The notes beneath the pieces are model-generated. The model ran no database searches and was not told where the DNA came from. It worked only from the letters and a program-made list of their open reading frames with translations. A stretch of DNA of 64,000 bases from assembly GCA_009801085.1 (NCBI GenBank), contig VNWV01000001.1:6634001-6698000 (forward strand). Reading direction: 5' to 3'. The translations under genes and the position numbers were made by a program. Positions 24,081 through 35,513 of this stretch are shown piece by piece. Position 1 is the stretch's first letter. Each line of letters begins with the position of its first letter. Origin of the DNA: Lasiodiplodia sp. COLG20 (taxonomy: Eukaryota > Ascomycota > Dothideomycetes > Botryosphaeriales > Botryosphaeriaceae).

Positions 24081-26762
24081 ATCACGGTGATATTCTGCTT
24101 TAACAGTAAGAAGCAAACTAATGCTTTGACTTTGAGTCTATCTAAGTGGTTATGCAGATTTGGCAAGCTTTTGATGAAGGAGTCCGGTGTCCATTGTGTC
24201 AGTTTTCTTGAGTTTCAAGACTCCCGCCGCAGTGAGCTTGATAGCTCCAATGTTTGAAGGACACCACACCTTCCGGTATGACGGTACACATCGCGGAATT
24301 TGGTGTTTCTGATTCTCCATTGAAAGCCTAACCAGATTTAGTCTTTGCCCAGGGAAACTTCCACAGTTTACGCCGACTTCTTCAATATTCACGCGAATGG
24401 GCTGTATTCTCTCCAGAACTTTTCCACGAGCCAAGGTTTCTACCTATGGCAAGATCTCTGTTTCGGCAACCTCACAGGTAAATAATCCAGAAACTCCGTG
24501 ATTTTGAAGCCAGGCTAATTTCTTTTTTCAGGTGAATATTGTTTCCATCTGTTGATATATGCATTTTATTAACACCAGAAAGATTTTAGTAGTTTTGAGC
24601 TCGAAAGAACTAGAAAAATTCTCTATGGCAGGAACTGCAATGCCCTTCTTGGTCAATTCCAGGAGTTGGAAGGCCCAGACACTGCAATGTCTTCGGAAAC
24701 TGGAACAAGAGATGCACCTGGCGCCCAAGATAGTAGATTCGGCTTCTTTAAGGATTCACTCGGTAGCTCAAGACATGAAGGAAGCCATTGTGAAATATTC
24801 GAGTCACCAATACAACCGGAAGGAATTCGGAGATCTGGGTCCTGGTATTTTGACACTCCCAATCTTGGGATGGATTCCTAGGTATCACAAAAACCTTCGG
24901 TCCACACGCCACTGCGGAGCCACTCAGAGGCTTCAAATGCAGGGGGTGGATAACTGAACGGGCATTCAATCGCGGAGATCCTGTCTTCGTGGCTGATATT
25001 CTTGAGTAGAGTCATAAATGAAAATATTTTTGGTTGGGGAAGCTCATGCTCACTTCCAATACTGAACGCTTCAGACCCATGACGTACAGCTCCTACGTCT
25101 GGGCACCAAATCCAGAACAGGTGACCGCGTCGGAGGCTATAGATCGTCTATTAGGCCCAAATTCGTTATTGGTGCCAATTAGAGGAAACGCAGCAGGCCT
25201 CTCCTTGACTAGGGCCGCTGACATCGGAGGGGAAGTGGAAAAATTGGCGGGCAGAAGCCATTGATGGTCCAGGACCTGTCCCAGTCTTTTAACCAAGCTG
25301 TTACGTATTTTAAATTGCTTGTTATAAATGAATTGAAGAACTTTGGTATTATAATAACTGCTAGAGCTTAGTTTCGCTTTATCACACTAGTTAAAGACCC
25401 CTTTCCAGCTCTTCAACCAATTTAGAATATATTTACTCAACGGTTTTAATGCTCATAAGCCATAGAAAAATGGGTATATAAGTTTGCGGTCAATATGATC
25501 GAAAGGGACAGCAGCCTCCATTCACCTTCCTGTTCAACGCTTTTCCTGGACCACTCTAGGTTATAGTGACTGTAGAACTTGTCTCAGGTACACAGGCTTC
25601 CTTCTCTTCTTTAAAAGCATACCTCCACTCGTATTGACAGTCTTTCTTTTCAATACTTTCAATCATACCCCAACTAGTATCAAGAATCTCGTTCTCTTTT
25701 TTTTTTTTTTCATCATTCTCCTTTTCTCTCAACAAAAACCCACGCATGCTTCCCTTTTCTAGCATGTATTTGCCTCTTAGGTGACCTGCATTCACCACAA
25801 TTGTAGTGCCTTAACCCGTGAACTATCGAAACATAAAGCATCGTCCGTTAACAGAAACGAAAGCAGCTCCAGTCACCGCTGGGTCTCTTTGTCCCAAGAT
25901 GGCTTTTGCTATCGGGTAAGATCGGACACTGAAAACGGCTGTCATCTATTGACTGCGTCAGCTCTCATGTAAGAAGAACATTGAAAGAGGAGAGAGAGAG
26001 TCAGTTACAACCCCATGCCCAGCCGAGTTTTGAGCTCTGCTCTGAGCTTTGAGTTGAGCAGAAGCCGCAACTTTGCCAACTGCAGCAACATCAAGAAACA
26101 AAAGTTTAGGGGGGAAACTTGTTAAAATTCTCCCAATCGCTCTCCTATCCGGCTGTATGCTTTACTACAACCCACCCTCCGCTTTTCCTTCCTTCTTCTT
26201 CCAAACCCTCGTTCCATATCTCCACCGTGGTGCCTCGCGCACACACTTCCTCAACTCCAAAAGCGCCCCTATTGCGCCTATATCTGGAAAAATCCCGGTT
26301 TGTCCTACCGCACACTGGACACACCTCCAGAAACAAAAAAACAGCGGGCCACACGCCTGCCACCCTCCAGCGTTCGCTCAGCTTTTGTTGGGCAAAATTG
26401 CAGTGGAAAAACAAACAAAATTGCAAGCAACAATACTGAGCAAAGCACGGGAAACAGCAGCGCCCCCCGTGCCTCTGACTCGTATGTATCTCCAAGAAAC
26501 GAACAAAGAAGTGATAAAGAAGCCCATCAAACCGGAAACCACACCCCTTGTTGCGCCAAAGTACCCAATTTAGTCAAGCAAACTTCCTGTAGAAGCTCAG
26601 AAGGAGAGGAGGAGGGAGAAAAAATGGGGAGGGGAAGAACCGAATCCGTGATGGTGATGATGCTCGCTTATGCAGGGGGAGAGGGAAATAATTAATCGAC
26701 TTGCGTGAGAGGAAGGCGTGGGAAAGAACCAGAGTAAGGTGGCGCAGGAAATAAGAGCGCGA
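24081..26762. other. AT-rich region, possible further remains of the decayed gene
   Basis: Downstream of the preserved segments the sequence is AT-rich. A few frames (24559-24957, starting MHFINTRKILVV; 25034-25264) could be further relics of the same large gene, but none can be joined convincingly. 25300-26762 holds T/A runs (near 25690) and the 3' flank of UBC8. The frame at 26073-26573 has no domain. Nothing else was recognised. Confidence 0.35.
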
Positions 26763-27894
26763 TCAAATTTCTTCCATGTTGCCAGCCGGCTCATCATCGT
26801 CGCCTGATTCATAGCTGCCCACCGAGCTCATTTCCTCCTCCTCATCGCTGTCCTCGTCGGCGTCGTCGGCGGCTTCTTTCGAGGCGTACTTGCTTACGTA
26901 TTCTACGCGCGAATTAGGTGCCGTGTCCTTCGCTTTCCCTGAAATACCAGAACCAGGGAAGTAGAAAAGTGATATACGTACCTTTCACTTTAGCATCGTA
27001 GCTCTTGGGCTCGCGCATAAGCAGAGCAGCCGCCTCGCCGTTTAGCGGATCGGTGGGGTTCGGGTAGCGCAGGAGCTGGGGGAGGAAGACCTCGAAGATG
27101 TTGATCATGTCGTACATGGGCGACCATGTTTGGTTGATGACGTCCAAGCAAACGGAGCCGGACCTGTGAAGCGCGGCTTGTCTCAGCGTACGTGCGCCTC
27201 GTAGCGTGGGGGTTGCCGCAAGCGGGCAGGAAACCAATCTTACAGTTCGTCGATGTTGGGGTGGAAGATGCGGTTCACAAAGCCAATGCTGGGGCTCTTG
27301 TATGGGTATTGGTCGGGCAGCTCGACGTGGATCTTCCATAGGCCGCCGGCGAAGGGAGCTGCAGGTCGCGAACAGGAAACGTTAACCAAGTCGGGCTCAC
27401 AGTGGGGTACAGCAGCGCGAGTAGTCTATATAGGTGTTCCATACTCTCTTCCGGTCCCTTGAACCGCACATAGAATTCTTGCCTGCGATTCCGTCAGCCT
27501 GCTGCGCATTGCGTTGAGCTTCTCCGGATCGTGGGAACGAACACTGTAGGCTACGTCAGCACCAAACAACGTAAAACAGGAGCCAAAGTACAGGTGTACT
27601 CACTGTTATCATTGACTAGAGTGACCTCATAGTCGCTCATCAGCCTGCGCGCGTATCAGTAGAGGCCAGCGACGCCTTGGAGGCGATTGCACATACATCC
27701 TGCCGACATGTTAGCAGCTGTCTCCCTTATCACTGACATCCTTTATCGACTGTCCATCACGTACTTCATGACCTGTATTCGCCGCGCCGGAAGTGCTCCG
27801 TTAGCCCCTAGTCTTCCTTCCATTTCAAGCAACACACAACCAGAGTATAAGGATGACATACATCCGTCTCGATTCTCCTCTTAGGGCTGCTCAT
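26763..27894 (-). CDS. UBC8: Ubiquitin-conjugating enzyme E2, UBC8/UBE2H-like
   Basis: Exons (minus): 27894-27862, 27772-27765 (8 nt), 27644-27604, then 27482-27445, 27358-27244, 27163-26982 and 26902-26763. The protein starts [14 protein letters not shown], continues [11 protein letters not shown] and [18 protein letters not shown], has the E2 core ([18 protein letters not shown], then active-site Cys about residue 84 in SGSVCLD, then [20 protein letters not shown]) and an acidic tail (DEDSDEEEE). In budding yeast Ubc8 acts in degradation of gluconeogenic enzymes; human UBE2H loads the CTLH ligase. Odd point: joining the third listed exon (ending one base into a codon) to the GCAG acceptor at 27483 leaves the frame one base short. 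A single-nucleotide exon at 27543, flanked by AG and GT, would restore it and create Met. A sequence error or alternative exon is also possible. Confidence 0.88.
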
Positions 27895-29067
27895 TGTGGC
27901 GAGTCTTCGGGGTCCGTATGCGTAGAGAAGTATTCGTGGGGTCGGCACTCAGGCACTCGCGGCAGGATCGGTGTGTTGAAGCAGTTGCGGCAAAGGCGGA
28001 CGGAAAACAGTCGAGTGTAGAGTGGTAGCCGGGCCGATACTACTGGTGGCGTTCCGAGAGGGGGGACGAAGGCCGTTGTGGTAGCGCCGCAGACAATGGG
28101 ACGGCGGGAACCGGAGGTAGATGGTGCGGTCGGCGGAGGGGGGGCGACGCTTTGAGCGAGGCGTGAGAGGTGGTTCGACTAGCGGGTTGGTGATGGCGAG
28201 GGGCGGCGGGGAGACAGCAGCCGTTGGATCTGCAGAGTTGGAAAGCAGGAAGGCGGAGAGGTTTGAGAGTGAGTGATGAGGTCGGGGAGATGCGCCAGGT
28301 GGGCAGCGGCCAGCAGGTCGGTCTCGTCATTGGCGCGCGGGCGGCAGTCACGCCGGCCGGGCCGTGTGAGGCCAAGTCATGAGGCGTGCGAGCCCGGCCG
28401 AGTGGGGAGTTGGGTGCGCAGAGAGTCGCCCGCTTCGTCCTGCTGCAGCGCGGGAGGTGCCGCATTGGTGCAAGCAGACAATGCAGTGCTTCTTCTTTGA
28501 CCTGTCCATGCGTAGCCGCCTTCCAAGCTTGTGCTGGCTGACGTTGCACATGGAGGTTGGCTTTGGGGCATGACTCAAGGAGGCCGTATCGATAAGCCGT
28601 GGAGGAGCAAGCACCTCATCGACGCCGCACGGTGTCGAGCGAACGAGGGGCAGCCCTCAAGGTGCATTTTCGAAACAACACCCACAAACACTATACAAAG
28701 ATGCACGCCCCGCCCGCGAGCGGCGGTGGGCAGCCCCAGCAGCCTCGGCACCGCGGTACAAACCTGCTCACCTCAGCCTGACAGACAAAGACCGGTCTCC
28801 GAAGCTGAGCTTGCCGCATTGGTTGAGCGATAGTGAGAGGCTCCGGCCGGGCCGAGGGATAGGGCTCACGGGCACAACTCCAACGTACTCTGGCCTGCGC
28901 AGCAGAAAACATCACGAACCCAGCCCTTATAAAACCCTGCGCGCGCGGCCCACAATGGCTCTCCTGCTTCAACCCGCCGGTCGCAAATTCATCAGAACCG
29001 TCTTTTTCAATCCTTCTCCATCAATTTCCATTTCAGATCCGTGATTTGGACTGCGATCCGGTTCGAA
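27895..29067. other. Divergent promoter region of UBC8 and panB
   Basis: 1.17 kb between the start codons of UBC8 (minus) and panB (plus). Open frames inside it overlap on both strands, are Arg/Ala/Pro-rich and have no domain. A TATA-like box for panB lies at 28928. Confidence 0.5.
28928..28934 (+). promoter_or_regulatory. TATA box of panB (TATAAAA)
   Basis: TATAAAA preceded by CCCT, 134 bp upstream of the panB start codon at 29068. Position and match fit a core promoter with a leader of roughly 100 bp; there is no direct evidence for the start site. Confidence 0.5.
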
Positions 29068-30155
29068 ATGTCGCGTGCCGCCATGTCCCGCCTGCTCCCC
29101 TTTGCGCGTGGCCTTTCGCGCATGTCGCCTGTCGTCGCTGAACGCGCTCTGTTGCTACCACTCATGCAGACGCGCCACAGCTCGCATTCGCCCATGGGCA
29201 CGCCGCCGGCCGCCCAGCGCAAGAAGGTCACTATCAACACCCTACAGGCACTACACCGTAAGAATGAGCCTATCACCATGCTCACCGCCTACGACTTTCC
29301 CTCTGCACACCTCGCGGACCATGCCGGCGTAGATGTCGTCCTTGTTGGAGACAGTCTTGCTATGGTTGCCATGGGCATGGAGGATACAAGCGAGGTCACA
29401 GTTGAGGACATGCTGGTGCACTGTCGCTCTGTCGCGCGCGCAACGAAGTCTGCTTTCACCGTATGCTGCCCCACGGTCTTGGATATATCATGAATAAATA
29501 CTGACATTTTCCAACGCAGGTCGCCGATTTGCCTATGGGTTCTTATGAAATAGCCCCTGAGCAAGCCCTTGAGACTGCCATTCGCATGGTCAAGGAGGGT
29601 CGTATGCAGGGCATCAAGCTTGAGGGTGGCATCGAGATGGCACCTACGATTGCCAAGATCACTCGCGCCGGCATCCCCGTCCTCGCTCACATTGGATTGA
29701 CACCCCAACGCCAGAACGCTCTCGGCGGCTTCCGTGTGCAAGGCAAGTCCACGGCCGGGGCCCTCAAGCTGCTGCAAGACGCCCTTGCGGTCCAGGAGGC
29801 CGGTGCCTTCGCCACTGTGGTGGAAGCCGTGCCTGCCGAGATCGCGGCACTGGTGACGAAACAATTGAGCATTCCGACCATTGGCATTGGCGCCGGCAAC
29901 GGCTGTTCCGGTCAGGTTCTCGTCCAGGTCGACATGCTGGGTAACTTCCCGCCCGGCCGCTTCATTCCCAAGTTCGTCAAGAAGTACGGGAACGTGTGGG
30001 AAGAGAGCATGCGCGCCATTACCGAGTACAAGAACGAGGTCAAGTCGCGTGCTTACCCTGCCCCTGAGCACACGTACCCGATTGCTAAGGAGGAGGTCGC
30101 CGAATTCGAGAGATTGATCGCGGAGAAGGTGGAAGGGAATGCGAAGGCTGCGTGA
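29068..30155 (+). CDS. panB: Ketopantoate hydroxymethyltransferase (3-methyl-2-oxobutanoate hydroxymethyltransferase)
   Basis: Exons 29068-29460 and 29520-30155 (59-bp intron, GTATGC to CGCAG), 342 residues. It transfers a hydroxymethyl group from 5,10-methylenetetrahydrofolate to 2-oxoisovalerate, the first committed step of pantothenate and CoA synthesis. Family blocks: PITMLTAYDFPSAHLAD, VVLVGDSLAMVAMGM (Mg-binding Asp), LPMGSY, GIKLEGG, PVLAHIGLTPQ, ATVVEAVPAEIAA (catalytic Glu) and TIGIGAGNGCSGQVLV. The start is in an Arg/Ser/Ala-rich, acid-free leader (MSRAAMSRLLPFARGLSRM) that looks like a mitochondrial presequence, as is usual for the fungal enzyme. A second in-frame Met five codons on is an alternative start. 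Confidence 0.95.
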
Positions 30156-30363
30156 GGATGATATTGATTACGGGTGGTCATGTGCGCTTTGTCTGCTGCT
30201 GTTTGATATACCCTGTCGCTACCTCTCTGGCGACGTTGTTGTCTCTTATATCCCTAGCATTGCGTGCGTAAGGCGTTGTCTGAAGATGTTTAGCTGTTGT
30301 CAGACACAAGGAATTTAGAAAAACGAAGGAATTCCCAGCTTACCTGAACCTCCTGTTGCTCCT

Positions 30364-31240
30364 TCAACCAAATGCCGGTGTTATCGAATACGCAACAACA
30401 AGTTCGTCTTTAGTTTTGAAGCACTACAGAACCATGATCATTAGAGCAGTTCCCCGGAATTATGACATATCGTCGCAAGGGTTAAGGAGGAGTTGAGGCG
30501 TTCTCACCCTCCACAAGTTCCCAATGCCTTCATCCAAACCAGGCGCGAACACGCTGTTGACATAGCAGAACACGCTTTCGTGGTCTTGAACACGGAGCTG
30601 CTTCCGCAAGAACCGCACCACCGACTCAAAGCGCGCGGTCGATGATAGCTTTCTGACCGGTTGAGTGAGACCAGGCGCCGATCCGACGGCGCGGAAGCGA
30701 ATCTTGACTACAGGGTAAAAACCGTGTCAGTCACCAGGATAGCGATTATAAGGCAAGCGTGGAATGAACCGAGATAGGGAGAAATAAGCAGGGAAAAAAA
30801 AGGGCGAGAGAATGAGGGGTAACGCTGGCGATAGGCAGCGGGAATGCTCCACCGCCACAGTCCCAATACCGCTCGCGAAGAAAAGAACAGAAAAACAGCA
30901 CAATATATTGACACAACGCTCACGACGAAGGAAAGCATCGTTCCAAAGAAACGTAAAACGGAAATAAAAATAGCAACCACTCACCCTTCTCAACACCCAC
31001 CTCCCCCGCGCCCTCCAGCGCGCTCTTGGCATCTTTAGGCAAGCTCGTCAAGATGACCGACGCCTGCATCGTCATCGGCAGGTCCGCGCCACCCGCCCCT
31101 CCCTCACCCGAACCATCGTCCCCGCGCACGTCGGGCGTGGATGGCGAGGATTCCGCTCCGGGGATGGCTGGGGATTGCGGTGTAGGCGAGTCGGCGGCGG
31201 GACCGACGCCGGTGCTGTGGATCGGTGGCGGGGAAGACAT
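30364..31240 (-). CDS. ATG12: Ubiquitin-like autophagy protein ATG12
   Basis: Exons (minus): 31240-30985, 30707-30508 and 30423-30364; 171 residues. The N-terminal 80 residues are disordered, rich in Pro, Ser and Gly. The ubiquitin fold begins at [14 protein letters not shown] and contains [16 protein letters not shown], then [23 protein letters not shown], and ends [19 protein letters not shown]. The free C-terminal Gly (followed at once by TGA) is the residue that Atg7 and Atg10 activate and attach to a Lys of Atg5; the conjugate promotes Atg8 lipidation during autophagosome growth. The first intron is 277 bp, the longest in the window, and nothing recognisable lies in it. The gene is convergent with panB (208 bp between stops). 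Confidence 0.95.
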
Positions 31241-32508
31241 GGTTGGGGGGCAACGTTGGATTACAGAGAGAAAGAGAGAGTAGCTGTTTTGAGAAGAACG
31301 GTTGAAAGCCCCCTTTTGCTCCGTCGATTGCGATGCGCGCGTGTTTGGCTCGTGTCTGTCTGGGTTCGATGTCGTTGCCTGGGCGGATTGCGCGGCGTTT
31401 GGGCGCGAACAACGCTGGTTGGTGACGTCCACAGACGGAGCGGGGGGAAAACGCAAGGGCAAGGCGTAAGGGAAGGTCCGGTGAACGTAGCAGTCGTATC
31501 CCGGGTCGGAAGGAAGGAATCCCCAGCCAAAACCAGCCTCTGAACAGTGAGTGATTGCGGTTGAGGAATTGCGGTGCACGATTTCGGCAGTGGCCGGCCG
31601 CACGTCGTTGGCGCGGACTCACGCGTCCGTCCCCCCGCCATCCTCCGCGCACCCACCTGCTCGAGAAATGTGACCAGCTGCGGATCTACCCGATATCTGT
31701 CCGGTAAGGCTGAACTGAGGAATGTACATACTGGTCTAGACAGGCCGATTCCAGAACACTTTGCAACGACTCCTCTGAAATGCTGCTAGTCTTGACTGCT
31801 GTCTGTCATACGTCATCCTCGCTGATCTGCTCTCGTCTCACTTCACCACTGGTATTGCATTTCACGAAAGGAAGCGTACGTTCAAAGTCTGGATCCGTTA
31901 TGTTCATATACCCAAAGTATGTACACAAACCGATGCGGTTCAGACATTAGTAATCGATCGTTTTCTCGACCGTCCTCATTTCCACCAGCCAGCAAAGCCA
32001 GCATAAAAGCAATAGTCCCCGCTCCGTCATCGTCATGGTACCAACGCCAGCTATCCACCTAGAAGACATCCCTCCCAGAATCCGTGATAGCAAAGTCGAT
32101 CAACGCAAGGTATTTTGTAGCCGCCAGAAGAATCTACATGTACAGTGATCACGAGCCGTAGCTTCGTGCGTCATTTCGTTTGAGGGTTAGAAAAGGAGAA
32201 TGCCAACTGGAAGAGAAAATGCGCCATGTCATGCAGTGGGATGCGCCGCAGAGGCGAATAGAACAGCTGTTTTTGGGGGTATTTTTGAATAGGCACGCAG
32301 AAACGTACGGGGGATTTGGAAGCGGACCAAATGACCGGGAGCTTCCAAACACCAAGCTGTATGGCTTTCACGTTACGAAAAGGAAATACTGTTGGTCGGA
32401 CGGAATTGCACGGCACGCGGTTGACGACCAATCATACGTCGGACGAGACGACCCACGTGCTCGTGACTCCGTCTTGTAGCGATCGGTCGGGCTTTGTACA
32501 GAGCCGCG
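31241..32508. other. Intergenic region between ATG12 and DBF4
   Basis: 1.27 kb: upstream region of ATG12 and 3' flank of DBF4. A single ACGCGT is present at 31621. Frames here are short, antisense to each other or Arg/Pro-rich; none is supported. Confidence 0.45.
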
Positions 32509-34690
32509 TCATAAGGAGGGTCGAACCAGTTGGCTGAGCAGACTGTCGAGATCCTTCCAGTTCTCCTGGGTAGTCGCAAACTTGCGATGCTTGCGGCTGA
32601 CGACGTGCTGTACCCATAGTCAGCTTCCTGAAATCATTGCTCCCAGATAGAAACTTACAGTGTCAAAGTCATCAAACTTCTCGCGGCAATTTTCGCAGTA
32701 TCCAGGTTTGGGTTCTCTCTCGAGCGACTTCTTCCTACGGGGGATAATCACCCTGCGACCGCCCTGTTTCTCGACCTCTTCTGGGTCGGGTACGCCGGTG
32801 ATATTTGCCTGGGCCTTGCTCTTCGCAGCTCGAGGCGGAGCACCACGATCACCATTGATTGCCGCTCTAATATCTGTCATATACGTCGAAGTCGTGCTGT
32901 TTGGTGCGCTGTTCTTCTCCAAGACCTTCCTGCTTAACTGGTTGAGTTCTTTGCTGGTTCCAGCACGACCACCGGGGGCAGCAGCCGTGGAAGAAATCAT
33001 TTGAGACTTGATGGCAGACGTGATGTTAGATGGCTGAACACCAGAAGCGACAGGTTCACCACCCGCATAGCGAGGCATTGCACGCAAGCTAGCTTGAGCA
33101 CTGCCAAAGAGTGGGGGAACACCATCCGGTTCCCTGCGCTTGGCAGGGATGAGCTTCGGTGGATCAAGTGGCTTGGACAGAATTGTATCAGTAGACTCCT
33201 CCGTCGTCACGCTACCACGCCTTGACACGCTGTTGTTCTCAGTCAGCGTTCGCTTCGGCTCGAGCCTAGGAGCACGCTGCTTGGCTGCTTCCAAGGCTGC
33301 AGACGCAGAGCGTGTACGGGGTGGTGCAGCGGGCCGATCTGGCTTCTGTTGAGTTGTCTTTTGTTGCTCCTGCAATTGCCACTTCCTCAATTGTTGCGGG
33401 TCTTCCACAAATGGGCACCTTCCAGGAGCAGTGAGACGGAACTGAGGCCACTTTCCTTCCTCCTTCACAGACACCTTAGGATAATCTCTCATGATAACGG
33501 GGCGGTACTTCTCGTTCATGCAGTGAACATAGACATAGTAGCCACGGAAATGGGCCATGTCCTTGGTGGAGACAGCGAGGTCGCGGTCAGCCGGGCCATT
33601 GACCTTCTCGTTCTTCAAGAGTTGAGAAAGGTCGGCACCGCGAGATTTGGAAGCAGTGACTGCCGTGCTTCCACGCGTGTTGTAGGCAGGAGGCTGCTCT
33701 CCAGTATCCGTGTTGAACATGGTGTTCAGGATCCTTTCCAGCTTCTCCAGGGCCCATATCTTCATACCCATCTCCCTCGCCTTAACAAGGATGTCGCCAT
33801 TGTGGCTACCCCGCGTACGCGGCTCGGCATCGTGTAAGATACTGGGGTCGAGTTAGCCACTAAGTATAAGCCCGGGGAATGAGAGACATGCACTTGTGCG
33901 TTAGAGACGCCTGGCTTCCTCGCAGCAGCGAGCTCGAGGGCGAGCCTGGTACGTGCACCTTGCGACTCGGTGGACCGGTCGAGGAGCGAAGGATTAATGG
34001 TTCGCAGCTGTCCCGTTTCATCCTGCGCAATGATGGCAGTGGTCGAAGTCCGACTATCAGTCGAGCTCGACGCGGGCTGCTCGGGGGGAATCTGACGTGT
34101 CGTGATGACGTGGGTAACCGACTTTGAGAAGAACTTCTCCTCACGCTAAAAATACAAGAACGTCAGTATGCTTGGAACAAGCATTAGGAGGGTGGGTGAC
34201 GCACAGCTCCCAAAGCCAGTATTTGTTTTGTTGCTCTGGCCCGTGCATCGGCGGGTGTATTCTCAAAGTAAAAGACGTATTGCGGGAAGACCTTGCGGTA
34301 GTGCTTCTGCCATTGGCGGATGGTCTCGTAGTTATCCGGAAGGGTCTTCTGCGGCCTGTCGGCCGGCTTCTGGCTGGACTTGGTGTCGCGTGCTGCCTCC
34401 AACTTCTTGTGCACGGCAGACGCCGGGGTGTGGCCGGCGTTTTTCAAAAGGGTCTGGCGGCGAGCATCCACGTCATTTTCTCCCAAGTAGAGCTTCTTCG
34501 CAGGCGGCTGGCCAGCATACGCGGCGTCCCTCTGTTCACTCGCGTGGGAACGCGGTCGCTTGGTGGCTGTTGCCGCGTTCGGGCGGCAGGGCGAGTTGGT
34601 GGCATTGGGGACGTTGGCGAGCGGGACTCGACGCGACGACGTCATGTTGGACAGAGGCCGCGGCGATGGAGGTACGGAGACTGCTGCCAT
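32509..34690 (-). CDS. DBF4: DBF4 (Dfp1/nimO), regulatory subunit of Cdc7 kinase
   Basis: Exons (minus): 34690-34205, 34145-33894, 33822-32659 and 32607-32509; 666 residues. Dbf4 activates Cdc7, which phosphorylates the Mcm2-7 helicase to fire replication origins. The N-terminal BRCT-like motif N lies at about residues 140-190 (YVFYFENTPADARARATK, then FFSKSVTHVITT). Motif M contains FRGYYVYVHCMNEKYRPVIM. The C-terminal Dbf4 zinc finger is split by the last intron: CENCREKFDDFDT joined to HVVSRKHRKFA (CCHH). The splice after SNAQ (33893-33823) uses the acceptor CCGAG; other acceptors shift the frame, so this joint is the least certain. An in-frame ATG at 34777 is an alternative start. Confidence 0.92.
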
Positions 34691-35513
34691 GCGTGAGGAC
34701 AGCTCGACTAAACGAGCTGGCGGGCGGCGGACGTAAGATGACAGAGCAAGCAGCTCACGCGTGTGGTGCTGCGACACGTCAAGACGCCTTAGCAGTGGGC
34801 GATGTACATGGCGTCGGGCGACGTGCCGAAGGTGAGGGACGGGGCGGTGGTGAAGCGAGCGGGCGGAGGGAGTCGTCGATTGGCCTTATGTGGGGGGTAG
34901 GAGGAGGTTGGAGTCGCAAGCTTGTTGTGGCTGCGGTCTGCGGTGGTCAAGCATGCAGCCGCGCTAGGCCCACGAACGCCTGCGACGAAGCGAGCGCCGT
35001 CCCCGGCAACGCGATGCCCCCCCTACGTCAATAAATCTTCACAACAACGTCCGCACGCGTCCAGTCCATTCAGTCACCGTCGCACTACCTACGCTACGCT
35101 TTGGAACGAAAACTTTCCACATTCGCCAGCATGCGCCTAGCTACCTCCCAAGCGCCCCGATCGCGTGTGTTCCACAGACCAGCAGCCGGCCCGCGGCCCT
35201 TCGGCGGTCGATCTAGCCCCAGGAAAACAACAACGTAAACACAACAACAGAAGCGGGATCATCCGGTCCCATGGTGGCCGTAACGCGGGTATGAATGAAA
35301 AGACGCTTCTTGCCGTTGGCCAAGACGTTTTTGTGGGTGTAATTTCCCTACCTGCATTGGCAGGCATGAAGACCGCAGCCCTCATCTTTGCTGGATTATC
35401 ATCAAAGAAACTCCTTCTATCATGCATTTGAAATCCCGAGCCCTCCCATGGCATCCCACTCTCTGGCCCCAGGGCCAGGCGCTCACAAGATCAGCAGTGG
35501 CTTCTCTTTCAGT
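34691..35513. promoter_or_regulatory. DBF4 upstream region with two ACGCGT boxes
   Basis: This 0.8 kb region holds the DBF4 promoter and, beyond it, the 3' flank of the dehydrogenase gene. ACGCGT, the MluI cell-cycle box bound by MBF in yeasts, occurs at 34757 (67 bp upstream of the chosen start) and at 35054. Two boxes fit the G1/S expression known for DBF4, but in GC-rich DNA single boxes also occur by chance. Confidence 0.45.
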
